A stretch of 64,000 nucleotides of DNA from Streptomyces sp. NBC_01428 (GCF_036231965.1 NZ_CP109499.1:1798001-1862000), one strand, 5' to 3'; positions 36,597-45,970 are shown, numbered from the stretch's first letter. Program-made: numbers and translations. The notes: a model not told the origin generated them from the letters alone.

Positions 36597-37238
36597 TCAC
36601 CTCCGAGGGAGCAACAAAGAACGGTGCCATTCAAAGAAAGCGGGAAGCACGGCACGAAGAACACGGAAAGCTGATATTCCACCGCGGACCGTGCCGATAC
36701 GGACGAGTTCATGTTCTGGAGCGTCCACGACCACCCGTACGGCCGCAACCGGGCGGGTGCCCGCGCGGACCGCGGCCAGAAGTGTGGCCGCGGACTCCAT
36801 GTCCACGGCGATGGCTCCGGTCGCGAGCAGATCCGACCGCTCGGGACCACGGACGACGTGATCGGAGCCGGTGAGCGGCCCCGTGTGCACGGTGCGGCCG
36901 GGCAGGGCCCGCACCAGTTCCTTGACGAGGAGGTCGGTCCCCACGCACGGCGTGGTGCCGTCCGGGTCCCGGGTCTCCTCGGCGACGACCAGGTCACCGG
37001 GGTGCATGCCCGGGGCGAGCCCCGCACAGAACCCGGTGGCCAGCACGGCCGCCGTACTCAGGACCGGGTCGTCGAGCACCCGGGTGACGGACCGCTCGGC
37101 GGCCCTCGGACCCATCCCCGTACGCAGCACGGTGACGGGTCCGCCGGCGCCGCTGCGGTCGCCGCTGCGCAGCGCGAGGTGCTCGATGCCGAGCGCGCAG
37201 GCGATCAGCAGCGGAGCCGGAGCGGGCCGACCGGTCAT
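36597..37238 (-). CDS. hpnG: Adenosylhopane nucleosidase HpnG
   Basis: A 213-residue phosphorylase-superfamily protein (PNP/UDP family): LLIACALGIEHLALR, VLRTGMGPRAAERSV, GFCAGLAPGMHPGDLVVAEE, and the purine-site glutamate motif IAVDMESAATL. In the pathway it removes adenine from adenosylhopane to give ribosylhopane. The ATG overlaps the stop of shc in TGATG, so the two are translated together. Shorter than typical nucleosidases but normal for HpnG. Confidence 0.92.
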   Translation of the reverse strand: MTGRPAPAPLLIACALGIEHLALRSGDRSGAGGPVTVLRTGMGPRAAERSVTRVLDDPVLSTAAVLATGFCAGLAPGMHPGDLVVAEETRDPDGTTPCVGTDLLVKELVRALPGRTVHTGPLTGSDHVVRGPERSDLLATGAIAVDMESAATLLAAVRAGTRPVAAVRVVVDAPEHELVRIGTVRGGISAFRVLRAVLPAFFEWHRSLLLPRR

Positions 37239-39238
37239 CAGCCCCCCTCCTTCGCGGAGAAGGGCTCCCCGTTGACATAGCGGCCGAGCGCGGTCAGCGG
37301 GAAGACCTGCCGGTAGAGGTGGTAGTTGATCGAGAAGTCCCACGGGAAGCCGGTCCCCGTGAAGTACGGCTCGTCCCAGGAGCCGTCGGCCAGCTGGGTC
37401 TCGGCGAGCCAGCCGACCCCGCGCTCCACCGTCTTGGACTCGTTCTCCCCCGCGGCCAGCAGGGCGAGCAGCGCCCAGCCGGTCTGGGAGGCGGTGGAGG
37501 CGCCGCGGCCGCTCCACCCGGGGACGTCGTCGTAGGAGCGCAGGTCCTCGCCCCAGCCGCCGTCCTCGTTCTGTACGTTCTCCAGCCAGGCCACGGCCCG
37601 CCGGATCGCGGGGTGCGACCCGGGCAGCCCCGCCGCCACGAGCGCCGGGACCACCGATCCCGTGCCGTAGACGTAGTTGACGCCCCACCGTCCGAACCAG
37701 GAGCCGTCGGTCTCCTGGTTGGCGAGCAGCCACTCGATGCCCCGGCGGGTCCGGGGATCGTGGGAGAGACCCTCGACCGCCAGCATCTCCACGACGTGCG
37801 CGGTGACGTCCGCGGAGGGCGGGTCGATCACCTCGCCGAAGTCGCAGAACGGGAGCCGGTTGGGGAACGGGCTGGTGTTGTCGACGTCGAACGCGCCCCA
37901 GCCGCCGTCCTTGGACTGCATGCCGAGGTTCCAGCGGACCCCGCGTCCGATGGCGTTCTCGACGCGTGCCGGATCGTGGTGCCGGACGCGGCGCAGCGCG
38001 AGGACGACCTCCGCGGTGTCGTCGATGTCCGGGTAGTTGTCGTTGTGGAACTCGAACGCCCATCCGCCCGGGGGAAGTTGGGGCCGCTTGACGGACCAGT
38101 CACCGGGCCGGACGATCTCCTCCCCGAGCATCCAGTCCACGGCCTTGACGAGCTGCGGGTGATCGGCCGGCACCCCGGCGTCGGCGAGCGCGATGGTCGC
38201 CAGACAGGTGTCCCACACCGGTGACTGGCAGGCCTCGATCATCCGGGAGCCGTCGTCGCGCCACACGGCGAACCGGTCGAGGGAGGCCAGTCCCGCGCGC
38301 ATCACGGGGTGTTCGAGGTCGTAGCCGAGCAGGTGCAGGGCGATGACCGAGTAGACCGCGGGCGGCTGGATGCCGCCCCAGCAGCCGTCGTTCTCCTGCC
38401 GCTCGATGATCCAGCGTCCCGCGGTGTTCATCGCCGCTCTTCGCAGGGCACGCGGCGCGACCTTGCGGTACTGGTGCAGGGCCTTGTCGAGACGCTGGAA
38501 CGCCCCGTCCCAACTGGCCACCCGCGCGAGCGGCTTGGCCGGGTTGGGGTGGTGGGGATCGGTGTGCAGCTCGTCGAGCGGGAACGGCGCGGGCCGCACC
38601 GGTCGCTTCGCCGACACCACGGTGAGCGGCACGATCGTCTGCCGCGCCCAGCAGCCGAAGTCGTAGATGTTCAGCGGCATCCACTTGGGGAAGTAGATGA
38701 GCTCCGGCGGCAGTTCGGGGAGGTCGTCCCACTTCCACCAGCCGAAGAGGGCGAGCCAGATCCGGGTGAAGACCCGGGCCGCGGCGATCCCTCCGCGCTC
38801 ACGGATCCAGGCGGACGCCTGCGCCATGTGCGGTGCGTCCGGGGCGTCCCCGGCCAGCCGCAGCGCGACGTACGCCTCGATCGTGGTGGAGAGCTCGCCC
38901 GGGCCGCCGTAGAACGAGGCCCAGGTGCCGTCCTCGCGCTGCTCGCCGCGGATGAACAGGGCGGCGCCGCGCGTGGTCGGCTCGTCGCGGATGCCCAGGA
39001 ACTGGCGGAGCAGGAGGTCCTCGGCGTCCATGGTGACGTTCGTCTCGAGGTCGCCCTTCCACCAGCCCTGGTCGTCCTGCAGCGCGAGCAGGAAGTCCGT
39101 GGCACGCGCCATGGCGCGCGTGGCGGCGTCTCGGGTCTCGACCGTCCCGGCCGCCGCGGGAGTGTCGTGCTGGATTTCGCTGGCCGAGGCAGCGCGGGGA
39201 GGAAGTGCCCCGGTGCTTCCGTCGGTCGTCGCTGTCAT
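37238..39238 (-). CDS. shc: Squalene-hopene cyclase
   Basis: A 666-residue class II triterpene cyclase converting squalene to hop-22(29)-ene and hopanol. The protonating motif DIDDTA is near residues 404-409. Repeated QW motifs are spread over the protein (QDDQGWW, REDGTWASFYGGP, QENDGCWGG, QSKDGGWGAFDVDN, QETDGSWFGRWGVNY, QNEDGGWGED, QLADGSWDEPYFTG). The first 45 residues (SALPPRAASASEIQHDT-like) are a non-conserved extension. It acts at the inner face of the membrane. ATG start after GAAGGGGAAG. A 152-base gap separates it from the prenyl synthase gene, long enough for an internal promoter. Confidence 0.97.
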   Translation of the reverse strand: MTATTDGSTGALPPRAASASEIQHDTPAAAGTVETRDAATRAMARATDFLLALQDDQGWWKGDLETNVTMDAEDLLLRQFLGIRDEPTTRGAALFIRGEQREDGTWASFYGGPGELSTTIEAYVALRLAGDAPDAPHMAQASAWIRERGGIAAARVFTRIWLALFGWWKWDDLPELPPELIYFPKWMPLNIYDFGCWARQTIVPLTVVSAKRPVRPAPFPLDELHTDPHHPNPAKPLARVASWDGAFQRLDKALHQYRKVAPRALRRAAMNTAGRWIIERQENDGCWGGIQPPAVYSVIALHLLGYDLEHPVMRAGLASLDRFAVWRDDGSRMIEACQSPVWDTCLATIALADAGVPADHPQLVKAVDWMLGEEIVRPGDWSVKRPQLPPGGWAFEFHNDNYPDIDDTAEVVLALRRVRHHDPARVENAIGRGVRWNLGMQSKDGGWGAFDVDNTSPFPNRLPFCDFGEVIDPPSADVTAHVVEMLAVEGLSHDPRTRRGIEWLLANQETDGSWFGRWGVNYVYGTGSVVPALVAAGLPGSHPAIRRAVAWLENVQNEDGGWGEDLRSYDDVPGWSGRGASTASQTGWALLALLAAGENESKTVERGVGWLAETQLADGSWDEPYFTGTGFPWDFSINYHLYRQVFPLTALGRYVNGEPFSAKEGG

Positions 39239-39390
39239 GGCTTCCCCTTCGTGCAGTGGTACGACTCTGCTGTGGGTCCGCCGTCGGCCGGTGCTTCCGT
39301 TCCCGATGGTGATCCCGTGCTCGAACGAGGTTCGAAGCCCGGGGGAAACACCGGCCGGCGACTACGCGAGGTGTATTCGACCGATAGTGA

Positions 39391-40521
39391 TCATCTCTTT
39401 CGTACGACGACGAAGTCGGCGAGTGCCACGAGCTCGGCCCGCACACGGTCGGGCATCGGGACGGCGTCGAGCGCCTCGATGGCGATGGCGTGCTGCCGGC
39501 GCGCCTCCTGGGCGGTCCAGTCGCGGCCGCCCGCCTCCTCGATGAGCGCGGCGCGCGCGGCGAACTCCTCCTCGGAGAAGTTCTCGAAGTCGCTGGCCTT
39601 GGCGTCCTCGGCGAGCAGGTCGCCGAGCCGCTCGGAGGCGGGCCCGCCCGCCGCGAGCGCCGCCACCACGGGCAGGGACTTCTTGCGCTGGCGCAGATCG
39701 CTCCAGGTCTGCTTCCCGGTGGCCTCCGGGTCGCCCCAGATGCCGAGGAGATCGTCGACGGCCTGGAACGCCAGGCCGAGGTGGTAGCCGTACCGCTCCA
39801 GGGTGTCGGCGGTCAGGTCGTCGGCGCCACCGAGGACCGCGCCGATGGAGCAGGCGCAGGCGAGCAGGGCGCCGGTCTTGTTGCCCTCCATCTCCAGGCA
39901 CTCCTCGACGCTGACCCGGTCGCGGTGCTCGTAGGAGATGTCCTGGGCCTGGCCGTCGATCAGGGCGCGGGTGGCGGTGGTCAGGCGCCGGGTGGCGCGG
40001 CCGGCCTCGACACTGCCGAGCTCCAGCAGCACCTCGTTGGCCAGCGCGAACAGGGCGTCGCCGACCAGGATCGCCTGGGCGGGGCCGTGCACCTTCCAGA
40101 CGGTGTCGCGGTGCCGGCGCTGTTCGTCGCCGTCCATCAGGTCGTCGTGCAGCAGCGAGAAGTTGTGCACCAGCTCGACCGCGACCGCGCCGGGGACGCC
40201 GACCTCGGGCTCGGCGCCCGCGGCCTGCGCGGAGAGCACGGCGAGCGCCGGGCGGACCGCCTTGCCGCCGTCACCGTCCGCGGGGTTGCCCTCGGCGTCG
40301 ATCCAGCCGAAGTGGTAGGCGGCGACGGTGTCCATGGGCGCCGCCAGGCGGTCCACGGCCGCCTTCAGCACCGGTGTGGACAGGGTCCGGCCGCGCTCCA
40401 GGAGCGCGGTCACGTCCACCGCGTCGGCAGCCGTTTCGGCCGGGGGCACAGTGGGCACAGTCTCTCCTCTTGTTGCGATACCGGGGGTGCGGGGGCCTGT
40501 CGTGCTCTGTTCGAGCGTCAT
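39391..40521 (-). CDS. Trans-polyprenyl diphosphate synthase (probable farnesyl-PP synthase)
   Basis: A 376-residue all-helical prenyl synthase. The first Asp-rich motif is LLHDDLMDGD (DDxxD, near residue 124) and the second is AVDDLLGIWGD (near 255). An unusual GGKAVRPAL replaces the common GGKRLRP. Residues before the first Asp-rich motif are Ser/Tyr-poor and small, so the chain-length floor cannot be read safely; context says it makes farnesyl-PP for HpnC/HpnD. The ATG overlaps the hpnE stop in ATGA. Geranylgeranyl-PP synthesis is the main alternative. Confidence 0.9.
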   Translation of the reverse strand: MTLEQSTTGPRTPGIATRGETVPTVPPAETAADAVDVTALLERGRTLSTPVLKAAVDRLAAPMDTVAAYHFGWIDAEGNPADGDGGKAVRPALAVLSAQAAGAEPEVGVPGAVAVELVHNFSLLHDDLMDGDEQRRHRDTVWKVHGPAQAILVGDALFALANEVLLELGSVEAGRATRRLTTATRALIDGQAQDISYEHRDRVSVEECLEMEGNKTGALLACACSIGAVLGGADDLTADTLERYGYHLGLAFQAVDDLLGIWGDPEATGKQTWSDLRQRKKSLPVVAALAAGGPASERLGDLLAEDAKASDFENFSEEEFAARAALIEEAGGRDWTAQEARRQHAIAIEALDAVPMPDRVRAELVALADFVVVRKR

Positions 40522-41924
40522 GCCGCCTCCTCGAAGAGTCCGAGGAGATGATCGCGGGACCGTCCCAGCGCGCCCAGCGCGGCACCCGCCGCGCCGACGC
40601 CGCTGCGGACCGCACTCTCCATGGTCGCGGGCCACCCTGTGGCGGTCCACGCTCCGGCCAGGTACAGGCCGGGGGCCTTGGTCCGGGCACCGGGGCGCAG
40701 CCGCCCGACACCCGGGTCGGGAGCGAACGTCGCGGTGCGCTCCCGGGTCACGAAGAAGTCCTTCACCTCGGCGCCGCGCGCACCGGGCAGCAGTCGCTCC
40801 AGCTCGGGGAGGTACCGCTCCCGCAGCGCCGACACGGGTTCGTCGATCTCGTCCTGCGCCGCCGACTGCGACAGCGCGAGGTACTGGCCCTCGCGGAGCC
40901 CGGACGCCTCGGTGCGGTCGAAGACCCACTGCACCGGGGAGCCGAGCGCGGCGAAGAACGGCGCGGTGAGGACGGTGCGGTCGTAGACGACGTGGACGTT
41001 CAGGATCGGCGCGGTGCCGATGTCCAGCAGCCGCTCCGGGGCGTCGAGCGCGCCGTCCGGCAGAAGATCGTGGGCCTCGCGCTGGGGCACGGCGAGCACG
41101 ACGGCGTCGGCGTCGATGCGCTCGCCGGGAACCTGAACACTCCAACGCCCGTTCTCGTAAGGGGAGACGGAGGTGACGCGTGTACGGATCTCGGTGCGTA
41201 CGCCCGCGGAGTCGAGCGCCTTGCGGGCCATGGTGTCGTGCAGTTCGCCCAGCGGGACGCGTGCCCAGCCGATGTCGGCAGCGCCCGGGTCGGACAGCAG
41301 ACCCGTCTTGAACACCATCGCGGCGAGGGCGAGCGAGCAGTCGCCGGCCACCGCGTTGAGGGTGGCGACCCCCACGAGGTCCCACAGTGCTTCGACGGCA
41401 CGTCGTGACTGACCGTGCCCGGCGAGCCAGTCGCCGAAGTTCTGCGCGTCGAGCGACGGATCGGTGAGATCCAGTCCCTTGAGCGCGAGCGCGGCACGGC
41501 CGACTCTGGCGCGCTCGGCGAGCGAGAGGTGCGGGTAGGTCGCGAGGCTGCGCGCCAGGTGCAGCGGCACCGGCAGCGCGTCGCGGCCGATTCTGCCGAG
41601 TCTGCGCCCGGGAGCGGCCTCCGCGTCGAGAACGGGCACGTCGAGACGATCCTGCAGCGGCGCCAGCGAGGCCGCGTCGATGCGGTCGAGGAACCAGCGG
41701 TAGGCGGTGCAGCAGCGCAGATAGACATGCTGGCCGTTGTCCACGGTGAGGTCGCCGCGCTGGAAGGAGAACGCGAGACCGCCGAGCCGCGGCCGGCCTT
41801 CGAGCAGGGTGACGCGCACTCCGGCATCGGCGAGCGCGAGCGCCGCGGTGATCCCGGCGAGTCCGCCGCCGATCACCACGGCGGACCGGGCGGAGTCGTC
41901 AGCGGACTCCTTGACCTCGCTCAT
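40518..41924 (-). CDS. hpnE: HpnE, FAD-dependent hydroxysqualene reductase
   Basis: A 468-residue FAD amine-oxidase/phytoene-desaturase-like protein. The dinucleotide motif VVIGGGLAGITAALALADAG is at residues 16-35, followed by LLEGRPRLGG; the C-terminal FAD motif is GLYLAGAWTATGWPATMESAVRSG. HpnE reduces hydroxysqualene to squalene, the third step of the HpnCDE route. A GGGGAGGG box precedes the ATG. It is separated by 136 bases from hpnD and overlaps the prenyl synthase gene by four. Confidence 0.94.
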   Translation of the reverse strand: MSEVKESADDSARSAVVIGGGLAGITAALALADAGVRVTLLEGRPRLGGLAFSFQRGDLTVDNGQHVYLRCCTAYRWFLDRIDAASLAPLQDRLDVPVLDAEAAPGRRLGRIGRDALPVPLHLARSLATYPHLSLAERARVGRAALALKGLDLTDPSLDAQNFGDWLAGHGQSRRAVEALWDLVGVATLNAVAGDCSLALAAMVFKTGLLSDPGAADIGWARVPLGELHDTMARKALDSAGVRTEIRTRVTSVSPYENGRWSVQVPGERIDADAVVLAVPQREAHDLLPDGALDAPERLLDIGTAPILNVHVVYDRTVLTAPFFAALGSPVQWVFDRTEASGLREGQYLALSQSAAQDEIDEPVSALRERYLPELERLLPGARGAEVKDFFVTRERTATFAPDPGVGRLRPGARTKAPGLYLAGAWTATGWPATMESAVRSGVGAAGAALGALGRSRDHLLGLFEEAA

Positions 41925-42060
41925 CGTGCACCCTCCCCTGGGGCCGCGCCATGGTGATCGAACGACGCACGGCAGGCCGTTGCAGTCAGGGACGCCGTCC
42001 GGCTCCGGAGGGTTGCGTGCCGCTTTTCGCCGGTCGTGTCACCTTGACCCCTATTGTCCA

Positions 42061-43011
42061 TCAGGCGCGCCTCCGGACGGTGCGCCGGGAGACGTGGCGG
42101 GCGTCGAGTCCGGAGAGACCGCGCACGGCGACGAACGCCTTCTCGCGTCCGGGGAGCGAGACCCGGCCGCGCAGTACCGCCTCGGGCTCGCGCTCGATGC
42201 GGTCGAGCAGCCGCCGGTAGATGCCCGCCATCGCCGCGACACAGGCGCCGCTGCGCCGGTCGAGCATGGGCAGCAGCCGGTAGCCCTCGGCGAACAGCGC
42301 ACGGGCACGCCGCACCTCGAAGTGCACCAGACCCGCGAAGTCGGAGCCCGGCGGCGGGGTCGGCCCGTCGAAGCCGGCCGAGCAGCCGAACTTCGCCAGA
42401 TCGTCGGCCGGCAGGTAGGTGCGCCCGCCCTCCGCGTCCTCGCGGACGTCCCGCAGGATGTTCGTGAGCTGGAGGGCGAGCCCCAGCGTGTCGGCGTACT
42501 CCGGCGCGCGCTCGGCGCCGCGGGCCCCCGGTTCGGTGCCGAAGACACCGAGTGAGAGCCGCCCGATCGCCCCGGCCACGCACCGGCAGTAGACCTTCAG
42601 GTCGTCCCACGTCTCGTAGGTCTCGCCGCGTACGTCCATCAGCACGCCGTCGATGAGCTCGTCCAGGCCCCCGAGGGGGACCGGGAAGTACTCGGCGGTG
42701 TGCGTGAGGGCGACGGCGACCGGGTCGGTGTCGTCCTCGTCGACGGCGCCCGCACGGACGCGGGCGAGCAGCGCCTTCGTCTCCTCGAGGCGTACCGCCT
42801 TCACGTCCGGTGCCAGCGTGCCGTCGCCGATGTCGTCGACACGCCGGGAGAACGCGTAGAGCGCAGACATCGCACGGCGCTTGGCCGTAGGCAGCAGCCT
42901 GATGCCGTACGCGAAATTGCGGGCCTGCTGACCGGTCACTGCCTCGCAGTAGCTGTACGCGGCGAGTACCGGTGCGGACACGTGCTGTTCCGACTCCACG
43001 GTCCGGATCAC
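42061..43011 (-). CDS. hpnD: HpnD, presqualene diphosphate synthase
   Basis: A 316-residue squalene/phytoene-synthase-fold protein. It condenses two farnesyl-PP to presqualene-PP. The Asp motifs are RRVDDIGDG near 65 and NILRDVREDAEGGRTYLP near 185, both intact. GTG start overlapping the stop of hpnC in GTGA. The C-terminus (LSGLDARHVSRRTVRRR) is basic. It lies second in the operon, just as in other HpnCDE clusters, and is distinguished from HpnC by the NILRD-V-ED form of the second motif. Confidence 0.94.
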   Translation of the reverse strand: MIRTVESEQHVSAPVLAAYSYCEAVTGQQARNFAYGIRLLPTAKRRAMSALYAFSRRVDDIGDGTLAPDVKAVRLEETKALLARVRAGAVDEDDTDPVAVALTHTAEYFPVPLGGLDELIDGVLMDVRGETYETWDDLKVYCRCVAGAIGRLSLGVFGTEPGARGAERAPEYADTLGLALQLTNILRDVREDAEGGRTYLPADDLAKFGCSAGFDGPTPPPGSDFAGLVHFEVRRARALFAEGYRLLPMLDRRSGACVAAMAGIYRRLLDRIEREPEAVLRGRVSLPGREKAFVAVRGLSGLDARHVSRRTVRRRA

Positions 43012-43910
43012 CCCTTTCCTCGCAGAGTCACTCCCACCTCGCGCAGCAACTGGAGCTTGCCGGGCTTGGGCGGGCCTGTCAGTACGTCGTATTCGGCGGC
43101 GACGATCGCGTGGACCGCCGCCTTCCCCCCCGCGACGAACCCCGCGAGCAGCAGCTTCAGCCTGCCGTGGACGCTACCCACGAGGGGGGTGCCTTCATTC
43201 AGGAGGTTCAAGGCGCGTTCTGCTTCGTATGCAACCAGTGCTCGCACCGATGCGCCTGCTGTGGGGGCGGCGAGATCCGCTTCGACGACATGAAAGCGCT
43301 TCATGTCCTCGGCGGGAAGATAGACACGGTCGCGGCCGAGATCCTCGGCGACGTCCTGGAGGTGCTCGACGATCTGGAGTGCCGTGCACACCGCGTCGGA
43401 GTGGCGGACCCGCTCGGGGGTGGACGTCCCGGTCACGGAGAGGACCAGCCGGCCGACGGGGTTCGCGGACAGCTCGCAGTAGGCGAGCAGGTCGTCGTAG
43501 GTCTCGTACCGCTTGACAAGCTGATCCTGACGGTTGGCCGCGATCAGGCCGAGGAACGGCTCGGGGGTGAGGCCCGCGCGGCGGACGGTGGGCTGCAGAC
43601 CTTGCAGCAGGGGATGGCGCGGGGTCGCGTCGAACACGCGGTGAAGATCGGATTCCAGGGCGTCCAGCAGAACCGACGTGTCCTCGGACTCGGTGGCCGA
43701 CACGCCGAGCAGGCGGGCGTCACCGCCACCGGGGGCGAGGTCGCCGTCACCGATGTCGTCGACGAGGCGCGCGAAGCCGTAGACCGCCATCAGGTCGTCG
43801 CGCCAGGCCCTGGGCAGGAAGAAGGGCGCCACGGGGAAGTTCTCGTCCGCGGCTTTGTCCAGGGTGCCGCGCCCCGGATCACCGGTGCGGGCCGTATCGG
43901 CTTCGGTCAC
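43008..43910 (-). CDS. hpnC: HpnC, hydroxysqualene synthase
   Basis: A 300-residue squalene-synthase-fold protein, paralogue of HpnD, that turns presqualene-PP into hydroxysqualene. NFPVAPFFLPRAWRDDLMAVYGFARLVDDIGDG carries the first Asp motif; EHLQDVAEDLGRDRVYLP the second. I choose the GTG at 43910 (VTEADTARTG) because it overlaps the stop of a 21-codon upstream ORF in GTGA; an earlier in-frame GTG adds ten unconserved residues. It is the first enzyme gene of the roughly 13.7-kb hopanoid operon. Confidence 0.93.
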   Translation of the reverse strand: MTEADTARTGDPGRGTLDKAADENFPVAPFFLPRAWRDDLMAVYGFARLVDDIGDGDLAPGGGDARLLGVSATESEDTSVLLDALESDLHRVFDATPRHPLLQGLQPTVRRAGLTPEPFLGLIAANRQDQLVKRYETYDDLLAYCELSANPVGRLVLSVTGTSTPERVRHSDAVCTALQIVEHLQDVAEDLGRDRVYLPAEDMKRFHVVEADLAAPTAGASVRALVAYEAERALNLLNEGTPLVGSVHGRLKLLLAGFVAGGKAAVHAIVAAEYDVLTGPPKPGKLQLLREVGVTLRGKG

Positions 43911-43972
43911 CGCCGGCCGCCCGGCGCGGGGACGGCACACGCATCGCGGAGCTGGAGAGTCACCGTAGCCAT
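43907..43972 (-). CDS. Putative 21-residue leader ORF of the hopanoid operon
   Basis: ATG at 43972 begins MATVTLQLRDACAVPAP and ends in GGRR. Its TGA overlaps the hpnC GTG in GTGA. A GGGAG lies 11 bases upstream, better than anything directly before hpnC, so hpnC may be translated by re-initiation from it. There is no codon run typical of attenuators. Unconfirmed: it may be only the upstream region. Confidence 0.45.
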   Translation of the reverse strand: MATVTLQLRDACAVPAPGGRR

Positions 43973-44071
43973 TGCCGTCACATCTCCCGTTCTACACTGC
44001 CGACCCAACACTGCCCATTTCGGACACGCCGCTCGGAGATCCGCACAGCGCGACGGTGCCGGGTGTCGCGT

Positions 44072-44100
44072 ATTATCGCCCTACTTGACGCAATTCAGCA
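44072..44100 (-). promoter_or_regulatory. Candidate promoter of the hopanoid operon
   Basis: On the minus strand TGCTGA (44100-44095), a 17-base spacer and GATAAT (44077-44072), about 160 bases before hpnC. The -10 is good and the -35 matches TTGACA in three of six bases. Upstream lies the perfect 12-base palindrome CGTTGTACAACG (44114-44125), a possible operator. The rest of 43973-44223 shows no gene. Confidence 0.45.
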
Positions 44101-44223
44101 CCGGTACAGCTTACGTTGTACAACGCGGCACACTCCGCCGGGGTGTCCTGCACATCACAACAACACACCGATTGGCGTCAAGATTCCTACGGCCGACCGG
44201 AGTTGGCCTTTCCTTTGCAGACG

Positions 44224-44257
44224 CAGGGCCCCGCCGGAGAGTTCCGGCGGGGCCCTG
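44224..44257 (-). terminator. Terminator of the ABC exporter operon
   Basis: Perfect 15-base stem CAGGGCCCCGCCGGA with its complement and a GAGT loop, 12 bases after the ATPase stop on the minus strand. Confidence 0.85.
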
Positions 44258-44268
44258 GGCGAAACGGG

Positions 44269-45048
44269 TTACTTGCCCGTGAATTTCTCGTACTCCTTGA
44301 GGACCTCTTCGGTGGGTCCGTCCATGCGCAGCTCACCGCGCTCCAGCCACAGCACGCGGTCGCAGGTGTCGCGGATCGACTTGTTGTTGTGACTGACCAG
44401 AAACACCGAGCCCGCGCTCTTGCGCAGCTCGCGGATGCGGGCCTCGGAGCGCTTCTGGAAGGAGCGGTCGCCGGTGGCGAGCGCCTCGTCGATCATCAGG
44501 ACGTCGTGGTCCTTGGCCGCCGCGATGGAGAAGCGCAGCCTGGCCGCCATGCCGGACGAGTAGGTCCGCATCGGCAGCGTGATGAAGTCGCCCTTCTCGT
44601 TGATCCCCGAGAAGTCGACGATGTCCTGGTAGCGCTCCCGGATCTGCTCGCGGGACATCCCCATGGCGAGCCCGCCCAATATGACGTTCCGCTCGCCCGT
44701 CAGGTCGTTCATCAGGGCCGCGTTCACGCCGAGCAGCGAGGGCTGGCCGTCGGTGAAGACCTTGCCCTTCTCCGCGGGCAGCAGGCCGGCGATGGCGCGC
44801 AGCAGCGTCGACTTGCCGGAGCCGTTCGAACCGATCAGGCCGATGGCCTCGCCCCGGTACGCGGTGAAGGAGACGCCCTTGACGGCGTGCACCTTGCGCA
44901 CCCCGCGCTCCTCGCCGCGCTTGACGATGCGGCTCAGGGCGGCGGTGGCGCTTCCCTTGCCGGTCTTGGCGCCGTTCACGCGGTAGACGATGTGCAGCTC
45001 GTCCGCGATGACGGTCGGGATGTGCGACCTCTTCTCGAGCTCAGCCAC
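44269..45048 (-). CDS. TagH/Wzt-like ABC exporter ATPase
   Basis: A 259-residue ATPase of the polysaccharide/teichoic-acid export class. Walker A is IGSNGSGKSTLLRAIAG near residues 72-88, and the signature is TYSSGMAARLRFSIA instead of LSGGQ, as is usual in this class. Walker B is VLMIDEALATGD with FLVSHNNKSIRD. An N-terminal extension (LHIVYRVNG to HAVKGVSF) is also typical of TagH, and there is no carbohydrate-binding C-terminal domain. GTG start with a GAGAGG box, overlapping the permease gene by eight bases. Exports a lipid-linked glycopolymer; the polymer is discussed with the neighbours. Confidence 0.92.
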   Translation of the reverse strand: MAELEKRSHIPTVIADELHIVYRVNGAKTGKGSATAALSRIVKRGEERGVRKVHAVKGVSFTAYRGEAIGLIGSNGSGKSTLLRAIAGLLPAEKGKVFTDGQPSLLGVNAALMNDLTGERNVILGGLAMGMSREQIRERYQDIVDFSGINEKGDFITLPMRTYSSGMAARLRFSIAAAKDHDVLMIDEALATGDRSFQKRSEARIRELRKSAGSVFLVSHNNKSIRDTCDRVLWLERGELRMDGPTEEVLKEYEKFTGK

Positions 45049-45970
45049 GGCCGTACCTCTCTTCAGCCTTCCAGAAGTACACGAACCCGCCGACGGCGAA
45101 GACCACGGCCCAGAAGACGGCGATGGCCCATACGTGGGGCGGCAGGTTGGAGGAGCCGTATCCGTCGATGAGCGCGAAGCGCATCAGGTCCATGTAGACG
45201 GCGGCCGGGTTCGCCTGGAGCGCGCGGGCGATCCACTCCGGGCTCTCCGCGAGCATGGTGCTGATGGAGAACATGACACCGGAGGCGTACATCCAGGTGC
45301 GCAGGACGAACGGCATCAGCTGGGCGAGGTCCGGGGTCTTGGCGCCCATCCTCGCCACGATCAGCGCGAGGCCCGTGTTGAAGAGGAACTGCAGGAACAG
45401 CACGGGGAGGATCAGCAGCCAGGACATGCCCGGGTAGCTGCCGAAGGCGATCACCACGATGAACAGGACGATCATCGAGAACAGCAGCTGCTGGAGCTGC
45501 TGGAGCGCGAAGGAGACGGGCAGCGAGGCGCGCGGGAAGTGCAGCGCGCGCACCAGGCCGAGGTTCCCGGAGATCGCCCGGACACCCGCCATGATCGAGC
45601 TCTGCGTGAACGTGAAGACGAAGACGCCCGTCACCAGGAACGGGATGTACACGTCGTGCGACATCCCGCGGTTGGCCTTCAGGATCAGGCCGAAGATCAG
45701 GTAGTAGACGAGCGCGTTCAGCAGCGGCGTCGCCACCTGCCAGAGCTGGCCGAGCTTGGCCTGGCTGTACTGGGCGGTGAGCTTCGCCTGGGAGAAGGCG
45801 AGGATGAAGTGCCGTCGGCCCCAGAGCTGACGAACGTACTGGGCGAGGCCCGGCCGGGCGCCACTGACCGCGAGCCCGTACTTGGCGGCCAGCTCGGCCG
45901 CGGAGAGCCCTTCGTCGGGCGACGGTCGGTCGCTCACCGCGACTCCACCGTCATGTGTTGTCTCACTCAC
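45041..45970 (-). CDS. TagG/Wzm-like ABC exporter permease
   Basis: A 309-residue ABC-2 membrane protein with six spans (for example VYIPFLVTGVFVFTFTQSSI, LLILPVLFLQFLFNTGLALI, AIAVFWAVVFAVGGFVYFW). The ARLGQLW-like and LRTWMYASGVMFSISTM segments match teichoic-acid and O-antigen permeases. A hydrophilic arm of about 50 residues precedes the first span. GTG start, no strong Shine-Dalgarno box. With the overlapping ATPase it forms a homodimeric two-component exporter at the plasma membrane. It is the fifth or later gene of the minus-strand set and 98 bases downstream of the glycosyltransferase. Confidence 0.92.
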   Translation of the reverse strand: MSETTHDGGVAVSDRPSPDEGLSAAELAAKYGLAVSGARPGLAQYVRQLWGRRHFILAFSQAKLTAQYSQAKLGQLWQVATPLLNALVYYLIFGLILKANRGMSHDVYIPFLVTGVFVFTFTQSSIMAGVRAISGNLGLVRALHFPRASLPVSFALQQLQQLLFSMIVLFIVVIAFGSYPGMSWLLILPVLFLQFLFNTGLALIVARMGAKTPDLAQLMPFVLRTWMYASGVMFSISTMLAESPEWIARALQANPAAVYMDLMRFALIDGYGSSNLPPHVWAIAVFWAVVFAVGGFVYFWKAEERYGRG

